NCBI GenBank assembly: GCA_907165065.1
Contig: OU015529.1
Location: 7,985,054-8,049,053 of the forward strand
Direction: 5' to 3'
DNA length: 64,000 bases
Origin: Caprimulgus europaeus
Taxonomy: Eukaryota > Chordata > Aves > Caprimulgiformes > Caprimulgidae
Shown here: positions 27,793-64,000 of the stretch, piece after piece
Layout of the letters: the number at the start of each line of letters is the position of its first letter
Numbering within the stretch: position 1 is the first letter of the stretch
Translations under genes and position numbers: made by a program
Notes under the pieces: model-generated
Seen by the model: only the letters and a program-made list of their open reading frames with translations
Told to the model about the DNA's origin: nothing
Database searches by the model: none

Positions 27793-27798
27793 AATAAA
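27793..27798 (+). terminator. PDZD8: Candidate poly(A) signal, PDZD8
   Basis: AATAAA about 2.25 kb after the stop codon, followed within 20 bases by an A-rich CACAGAAAACAAG stretch. A TGTAAATA Pumilio-type motif lies 7 bases upstream. One of several possible ends. Confidence 0.45.
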
Positions 27799-27925
27799 GA
27801 ATACCACAGAAAACAAGAATATCTTGACTTAATGATATCTGAATAGGTGGCAGCTACACACATTTTGCAGAGGATCTGCCTAGAATGATTTTGTTGGCTA
27901 TTATTTTATCATGAAAATAAGCTTT

Positions 27926-27931
27926 AATAAA
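27926..27931 (+). terminator. PDZD8: Candidate poly(A) signal, PDZD8
   Basis: AATAAA in TTTAATAAAATAG, followed 30 to 50 bases later by TTTTGCATTGTGTTAG, a plausible U/GU-rich downstream element. I rate this the best-placed candidate end of the PDZD8 3'UTR. Confidence 0.5.
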
Positions 27932-28477
27932 ATAGTTTTGCTAAATTATCAACTTTTGCATTGTGTTAGTATTTTTTAAATATTTGCATTGCAGTCTTTT
28001 AGCATCTAGAGTCACTAAAGGAAAGATCTTTGGGAGAAAACCAAATTTGTCCTAAATAGAACTTGTGATTGTTGGATTAATTGGGCTTTTGTGCATTCAT
28101 TCTATTTGCATATACATTTCTTTTTAGTCTACACAGTTTAATAGTAGACAGATTTATTTTAAAATGGTGATTTCAGTAGATTCTTTGTGTAGCTAGAAAA
28201 ACCTTGTAAAATGCTAAGGATATTTGTGGGGTTTTTTGGGGGGATCTCCAAGCACTGCATAAATAACAGTTGAATGGCAATATTGGTGACAGTGACTCCC
28301 ACCAGAGTTACATGAGGGGAAAAAATTGTCCAAGCAAAATTCTTCTGACTTGCCCTGTCCTTCAGAAAATGTTAATAGATAATAACTAAATAAATCCTTA
28401 CTGTTTACTAGCTCACTTGTATCTAATCAGTTTTTCCTTGTATTTCACTATCCTTGTTTTTTTTCCCTCAAATTTGA

Positions 28478-28483
28478 AATAAA
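28478..28483 (+). terminator. PDZD8: Candidate distal poly(A) signal, PDZD8
   Basis: AATAAA in TTGAAATAAAAGATA. Using it would give a 3'UTR of about 2.95 kb. Confidence 0.4.
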
Positions 28484-28500
28484 AGATATATGGAATTTTA

Positions 28501-29914
28501 CAACTACAGAGGAGGGGTAAGTAGTGGGAGCAAATGAGCTAAATCACTTTATCACACTTAAATTGACATGGATCTAAATATACAAAATATGAAATAACCC
28601 AAATAATTCCAGGACAGAATGGGGGTTTTTTGTGTATTTTCTGTGACTGAAGTTACTTTCTGACTGTCAGCAAGAAAGGTTTGTTTTTGATTACTTATTC
28701 CTCCGTGGCACAGAAAATCCAAAATGCAGAACAGATACTAGATGTCTCTTTTTGGGGAAAAGGCAGTGCAGAGAGCCCAGACATGGGTTTCTGGGTGGCC
28801 CTTGTCTTCTAACTCCTGGTGGACCAGGAGCAGAGCAAGAGTGTGGAGAAGCCAGACTGAGCTTTGTGGATCTACTGAGCACACCATGGTAAGATGCTGG
28901 TCCATGAGGCCCCAGTTCCACCCTCTGCAGAAGAGGAATGTAATAAATTAACCTGTCCTTGGACCTCCTTCTTATACTTGTTTTGTGTTGCAGATTAATG
29001 TGAATTCTTAACCAATTTTGGTGTGTTCAGAAGTACAAAACCAAACCATGAAGTAAGCCATTCTATGCTTTTTTTTTAAAAAAAAAACCCCATATATAAG
29101 TTACTATATTTGCATTATTTGTACTTGTGAAGTTAAGCAGTACTTTAGTTAATCAGCTAGCAAATGAATAAACATGTCGTGGTAATTTAGAATTCTAACA
29201 CTGGTATATTAATTTCAAATTTAATTGGATTAACAAAAGGGTTCAGTGAAGCTAAGTAAAATAACCTCTTGGGGCAAAGTTTCAAGTCTCCAAATGATCT
29301 GCAATGTTAAAATCTGAACCCAAAGAATGATCAATCTGCACAATTGTTACTCATTCAGTGGCAGTGAAGTATCCCCATAAGACAGAATCTTGGTTTGTGC
29401 TGTATTAATGTCTTTCTCCAAACACTTCTCAGCTTTGATGGATGGATTTCCTTCTGTTACATATTTAAAATGATGCAATGGGAAATATGCCACTATGGAA
29501 ATCTGTAAGTGGATTTTTTTTTTTTAAATCAACCATAGGACCTATTCCTTGGCCTCACACCACTTAAGCCTCTTAAAATGTTTTCTCAGAATCTTCACCC
29601 TTATTTAAAGAACATACAAGGGTGTCCCCTGCTACTGCATGTTTTGGCCTTAACTATTTCCCAAAGGATAAATCTCAGACCAGCAGCCACATGCAGACTG
29701 ATTTTTAGAAGCTATCCCAGTTATTTAAACTTCAGTTGTGTGTATTTATGACCTGGGATAAAAATTTTTGTCCTGAGTTACAAGTGGACTAGAATAGAGG
29801 AATGCTTTCCTAAAACTAAAGTATTTGTTGGCTTTTACCCGCCCCCCCCCCCCCCCAAATACAGTAAAACAATGCTGTAAAACAATAAAACAAGGTAAAT
29901 CATGAGGGGATTCT
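28501..29914. other. Convergent intergenic gap PDZD8 / SLC18A2
   Basis: The space between the two 3' ends, about 1.4 kb if the outermost PDZD8 signal and the near SLC18A2 signals are used. It contains a C15 run (29842-29856) and a modestly GC-rich patch at about 28740-28930 with no recognised gene. If either gene uses a more distal signal (for example TTTATT, i.e. AATAAA on the - strand, at 28153-28158), the two 3'UTRs would overlap. Confidence 0.5.
29842..29856 (-). repeat. C15 homopolymer (G15 on the SLC18A2 strand)
   Basis: Fifteen consecutive C on the + strand. On the - strand this is a G15 run lying 80 to 130 bases downstream of the two candidate SLC18A2 poly(A) signals. G-rich pause elements favour cleavage and termination, so a role is possible. 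It may equally be a neutral homopolymer, and its exact length may be a sequencing approximation. Confidence 0.7.
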
Positions 29915-31388
29915 TTCTTTTTCATTATTTTTACTTTATTACAATAGATAATGAACTTTCAGATAACTTTATTTTAATATGGTCTGAATGCATAATTATT
30001 GACAAAGCAATACTTGAACTTTGATCCACTATATTTTTTCATATTTTCTGACCATAGTATATACACTTTACAAAACTATATGTAAACATAGGATCTATGC
30101 TGTAGTACATAAAACATCTGCCAATTACATGAAAGAAGGCACATAAAGATTTTAATTTTAAAAATGAAAAGACACACCATGGTTGATAAGGGCATGGGGA
30201 TTGTTTTAAAACACTTTCTTTCCAAGTCTGATTTTTATAGTGCAGATAGGGACTGCCTAATGCAGTGCTTTTCATCTGTATTAAACCATGTCCCCAAATG
30301 TCAAGAGATATTGGCAACAAACTGTTCACTTTTTTCCATTGTTTTTAGTAAAGTTGATATTTTAACTAATTTTTTTTAAAACTAAGTGTGTATTGAATTT
30401 CTAGATGTGTATGGAAATGCATTTAAAAGTTTTTTGGTTGAACTGCTGAAATTCAGCTTGGTTTCAGCACATGCTAAGGCTACGTACTGTGATTCTGCAG
30501 CTTTTCTTAACCAGTCACTTAAGATGCATCTAAAAGAAAACTGAGACATGTTAAGGATAAGATATTAAAAAGATCAGAATACAAAAAGTATCTTCATGCT
30601 GTTCTTGCTCCCTTTAAGGGAAAAGAACTCCACATTCACACCTACTTCTTTACCTGGTGTGTGTTTTGGGGCTTCATATTGCACAACTAGTTAACTAATT
30701 AAAACCTCATTAAATAGTACAGACTAATTGCAATACACAGATCTGTTTAAAATACTGTTTTCCCAGCGTTCCATGAGTGGTCCAGGGAGAGCTTATTTTT
30801 GAAATTTGCAAGGAAGTTGTGCCTTTGATTTTATTAATGTATGACTTAAAGTTGATCCACAAAAGGGATAGTGATGTCCACACTCTGAATGCCAGCTTCC
30901 AGCTCTCCTCCATGTACTCACAAGGGTGCAATTAAAAAAAGATGCAAATTAGATAGGTTTTCTTTAAGCTTTGTTTTTTTCCCCCCTTCCACTTAGATAA
31001 AGACCCGAGCTCTTGCCAGTAACTCATGACTCCAAACAAAATAGGAAATACTGTGTGTCAATGAGTTGACTTAAAAAAAAAAATAGTGAAAAATCACATT
31101 TATACAGATTTATACTGCACATTTAATAAAAAATATAGTGTAATATTCAATAAAATTAAATACACAAAATAAAGATTAACACTATACAAACCCTCTGTAA
31201 AAGCTTTTCCCTTCTTTATAAGGCAGTTAGCAATCTGCTTGGTAACCATGGGTGACAATATACCTTTGGGCTTTTTTTGACCATTTCACTATTAAACATA
31301 CAATACAACTAAAACCTATTTCTGGATGAGCTGTTTCACATGAAACACTGCATTGTATACACCAAAACATGTGATATGGCTTTTTGTG
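29915..31388 (-). other. SLC18A2: SLC18A2 3'UTR (end inferred)
   Basis: About 1.47 kb of AT-rich sequence after the SLC18A2 stop, reading leftwards. It contains several A-rich and T-rich runs (for example A10 at 31073-31082) and no recognised CR1. The left edge is set by the poly(A) signals near 29935-29973. Confidence 0.5.
29935..29973 (-). terminator. SLC18A2: Candidate SLC18A2 poly(A) signals (two)
   Basis: TTTATT on the + strand at 29935-29940 and 29968-29973 reads AATAAA on the - strand, 1.4 kb beyond the stop codon. Two hexamers 33 bp apart followed by the G15 tract make this the most plausible cleavage region. Another AATAAA at 30830-30835 could serve a shorter transcript. Confidence 0.5.
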
Positions 31389-60819
<29,431 letters not shown>

Positions 60820-61657
60820 GGTCCCCGCGCTGCAGGGACACACAGGACATCAGGGGCAAGGCGGGGACCTCGGGTGGCAGCTCCGCGCCGGGACCCCGCC
60901 TTGGCGAGACAGAAGCCCCGCAGCCCAGCAATCCCGAACCTTGATGACTCGCAGCCCCTCAGCCCCGCAACCCCGAGCCCCGCAGCTCCACAGCCCCCGC
61001 ACCCCTCAGCCCCGTTCCGAGCCCCCCCTCCTCCTCCGCCATGCTCCCCACCGCTCCGCACCCGCACCCCTCTGCCGACAGCCCGGCCCGGCTCCCAGCT
61101 CCCGGCGCTGGTCCCCGTCCAGCCGCACGCTGCCAGGCGGCGGGGCAGGAGCGGGAGGAGGAGGAGGATGAAGCGGAGGAGGCGGCACCTCTGGTCCCGG
61201 GGAGCGCTGGCAGCGGCGCGGGGGGGACACTCTCCTCCTCCCCCTCCCCGGCAGCGATGCCCGGGGCAAGCAGCGGGCGGGCCGGGCTGCGGGTGGGGCT
61301 ACCGACTGCCTGCGGCTGTGAACCACGGCACAACCTCTGCGTGCCCAGCAAGGTGTGCCGAGACAGGGACAGGCTGAAGGGGAACAGGGCTCTGAGACAC
61401 GCGAGCGGCAGGGCCCCCTGGCCAGCCAAATGGCGACAGTGGCACTGATCGATTGATTCTTCTCCTAAAAATCCATCTGCACCACTTGGCATTTAAATTG
61501 CTCATTTTTCTTGTCTGCTCTGCACAGGATTCCAAGTGTTGTACCCAGCCTGTGGCGTTTGGTCGTCATCATGAAGAATTTATTTTCTTCTCAGTCTGTG
61601 TTAGAAAAGAGAGTAACTGTGTTGAACTGAGCAAGAAACACATTTTAGCAAAGAATT

Positions 61658-61714
61658 TAGAATCATGGAATCGTTTGGTTGGAAAAGACCTTTGAGATCA
61701 TCGAATCCAACTTC
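61658..61714 (-). mobile_element. CR1 3'-tail remnant, antisense
   Basis: AGAATCATGGAATCGTTTGG, then TTGGAAAAGACCTTTGAGA and TCATCGAATCCAACTT: the reversed CR1 3' end, about 55 bp. Confidence 0.88.
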
Positions 61715-62690
61715 ACATTTGCATTTTTTTAAAAACATTATTTTCCTATCACATAATACACTGCTTTCTTTTAATCACCCAATACTGAGCTGGGTGAACT
61801 CTTCTTTGCTTCACTGTCTTCGCTTTTGGCAAAGCCCACTGAAGGTGGGAGAAGTTTCTTAATGAGTTTATAGGTCCCTGATCCAGACTTCAGACTGAAA
61901 CTGATGACATCATCACTTTCTTTAACTGCATCACCTGCTGTGTATGCTAACGAGTTTAGTGGTGTCCATTTTCAATGCGATGCGATTTCATTACTAACAC
62001 AAGTTGCTTAGGAAGTGGTGCTCACACTTATGCTGTGGCAAAAGTCATTTCATCCTGCAAATACCCAGTTTCAAGAATACCAAAAGACATTTACACTGTG
62101 GAATTTTGCTAATTTTGCTAACAGTAGAAAAATGTTTATGGTCTACATTGCTCTCTTAGGTCCTCATCCATCTCTGGATGAAGTTTAACAGGCCTTGGGA
62201 ATGGAAGTAAATTTTCAGTACAGTGAGGTGCTGGCTATATACAGATTTTTCTAAAAATAATGAAAAGTGGGGGAGGATATGCTGATAGCACATCTCTTCT
62301 GTTTGCATGCAGGTAGCTTTGATTTTATTTGACATGTCCACCATGCATTATTTTTATATGGGACCTATTATGCTGGTACATGACCAATACCACCCAAGGC
62401 TATTAATAACCTATTGATTCTTGGATGATGGCTTGTGAATGGTTTATCTTTTCCAAACTTTTTTAACCAGCAACTTCAGGAGTTGGACACATTCGTGTTT
62501 GAAGTTCAATTTCCAAAACAGAGCTTCTGCTTCTGTTCTCAGAGGAAATAGAAAAGTATGATCTACTGGACTGGACTGAAATGGTTAATATTTCAAGTGT
62601 CAGATCCTGAAGGCACTTAGACAGCAGGTGACATTGTTTAGTTGAGAACTTGTGTGGAGTGCAGTAGAAGGGGAACATGGGCTCTGGTTA

Positions 62691-62708
62691 GCAGCAGCAG
62701 CAGCAGCA
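62691..62708. repeat. (GCA)6 trinucleotide repeat
   Basis: Six uninterrupted GCA units in the intergenic flank. Confidence 0.9.
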
Positions 62709-62930
62709 TTAATATGGGATGCATGTCAGGGAAATGTCAATAGCAATATGCTACCAGGAAAACAAGGGTTTGGCTATTTTGTATTCCCAGCAGTTCGCAG
62801 GAGAGTTAACTGACAGTGGTGCTGCTCTTTCTGTCACCTGGCAGAAAGCAGATGTGGAGAGAAATAAGATGCTTTTCCAGTAATTTCTGATGAAGCACAC
62901 AATTGTAGAAGCAACTTGCTTCTCTCTGGA

Positions 62931-63140
62931 TCATCTAAGGAAAAGCTTCTTTACTGTGAGGGTGATGGAGCACTGGGACAGGCTGCCCAGAGAGTTGTGG
63001 AGTCTCCATCTCTGGAGATGTTCAAAACATGCCTGGATGCTTTTCTGTGCAACCTGGTGTAGGGAACCTGTTTTAGCAGGGGGTTGGACTGGATGATCTC
63101 CTGAGGTCTCTTCCAACCCCCACCATTCTGGGATTCTATG
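62931..63140 (+). mobile_element. CR1 LINE 3' fragment, sense
   Basis: GCTTCTTTACTGTGAGGGTG, GGACAGGCTGCCCAGAGAG, GGAGATGTTCAAAACATGCC, GGGGTTGGACTGGATGATCT, then a short ATTCTGGGATTCTATG tail. About 210 bp of the 3' end. Confidence 0.93.
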
Positions 63141-63510
63141 TGAGAAGGTGAACATCCCCTTCCCCCTGCCTGCCCTCCTATCTCTTTCTTGGAGAATATT
63201 TCTCCTCTCCATCCCTCTATGGCTGTGGTGCTGACACTCACACTGGCAGCATCTGGCCACTTGCTTTGCTGGACTTTACATCTGTCCTCTTTTCCACTGT
63301 CCTAGTTTCTCTTGCCTTCAGCCAACTGACTGTTTCATAAATAATGCTAAAACATATATGCAAAACCATGCCTATACTATTAACGTGGGTAAGCATGAGA
63401 GCATTTGAATACATTTATTTGCATGCAAAGATGCCTACTCGTGCACAGATACTACTGCTTTACTAATCTAGCTGAGAAACTGGTGGTTACCTCTAGGAAG
63501 TAAGAAGGTC

Positions 63511-64000
63511 AAGAATTATAGAATGGTTTGGGTTGGAAGGGACCTTAAAGATCATCCAGTTCCAACCCCCCTGCCATCAGCAGGGACACCTTCCAGTAGA
63601 CCAGGTTGCTCAAAGCCTCATCCAACCTGGCCTTGAACACTTCCAGGGAGGAGCAGCCACAGCTTCTCTGGGCAACCCGGGCCAGTGTCTCACCATCCTC
63701 GCAGGAAAGAATTTCTTCCTAATATCTCATCTAAATCTCCCCTCTTACAGCTTAAAGCCATTTCCCCTTGTTCTGTCACTCCCTGCCCTTTGTCAGAAGT
63801 CCCTCCCCAGCCTTCCTGGAGCCCCTTCAGGTACTGGAAAGCCACTAGAAGGTCTCCCTGGAGCCTTTTCTTCTCCAGGCAGAACAGCCCCAACTCTCTC
63901 AGCCTGTCCTTGTAGGAGAGGTGCTCCAGCCCTTGGATCATCCTCATGGCCTCCTCTGGACTCACTCCAGTAGGTCCATGTCCTTCTTGTGTTGAGGGCC
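63511..64000 (-). mobile_element. CR1 LINE, antisense, runs off the window
   Basis: ATTATAGAATGGTTTGGGTT, then the CATCCAGTTCCAACCCCCCT and GCAGGGACACCTTCC blocks, continuing to the window end. The - strand encodes broken ORF2 C-terminal sequence ([20 protein letters not shown]). Same subfamily and orientation as 1686-2286, with fewer internal deletions. Confidence 0.95.

Larger units (their letters stand above)
25545..28500 (+). other. PDZD8: PDZD8 3'UTR (end uncertain)
   Basis: AT-rich non-coding sequence after the stop, without CR1 insertions. Candidate AATAAA signals are at 27708, 27793, 27926 and 28478. A Pumilio-type TGTAAATA lies at 27779-27786, just before the 27793 signal. The right edge is drawn after the 28478 signal; the true end could be about 27820, 27950 or 28500. 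Short open frames inside have no recognisable product. Confidence 0.6.
61451..64000. other. Upstream flank of SLC18A2
   Basis: Intergenic sequence to the right of the CpG island. Apart from three CR1 pieces and a (GCA)n repeat I see no gene. In mammals KCNK18 is the next gene on this side; no part of it is recognised here. Confidence 0.7.

Overview
The window is vertebrate nuclear DNA, almost certainly from a bird. It is AT-rich and intron-rich, and every interspersed repeat I can recognise is a CR1 LINE, ending in the ATTCTATG / ATTCTGTG style 3' tails that litter avian genomes. No bacterial, viral or CRISPR features are visible. The species cannot be fixed from the sequence alone.

Two genes are supported, lying tail to tail. 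PDZD8 runs on the + strand. Its PDZ exon (21274-21436) and its long last coding exon (23353-25544) are present and are followed by an AT-rich 3'UTR. The earlier exons (membrane anchor, SMP lipid-transfer domain, first C2) were not found, so bases 1-21273 are read as the intron upstream of the PDZ exon. SLC18A2, which encodes the vesicular monoamine transporter VMAT2, runs on the - strand. Its complete coding sequence can be assembled by eye from 15 coding exons between 60819 and 31389. All junctions are GT-AG, the phases agree at every join, and the total is 1560 nt (519 aa plus stop). A CpG-rich region at about 60780-61450 covers the start codon and is the likely promoter. The same neighbours are found in mammals (human 10q25), so this is a conserved vertebrate block.

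Layout: 1-21273 PDZD8 intron with a few CR1 fragments, an AT palindrome and a G-quadruplex candidate; 21274-25544 PDZD8 coding exons; 25545 to about 28500 PDZD8 3'UTR with several poly(A) signals; about 28500-29915 intergenic gap with a C15 tract; about 29915-31388 SLC18A2 3'UTR; 31389-60819 SLC18A2 exons and introns, carrying several CR1 copies, one of them old and diverged; 60780-61450 CpG island; 61451-64000 upstream flank with three CR1 pieces.

The proteins have unrelated jobs. PDZD8 is an ER contact-site lipid-transfer protein. VMAT2 is the H+/monoamine antiporter of synaptic and secretory vesicles. I found no undescribed system. The points most worth a second look are a set of exact NR4A-type sites (AAAGGTCA) in the SLC18A2 introns, one beside a PITX-type site; a perfect oestrogen-response-element core in a PDZD8 intron; an altered acidic C-terminus of VMAT2; the tail-to-tail 3' ends with a G15 tract downstream of the SLC18A2 poly(A) signals; and the G-quadruplex candidate.
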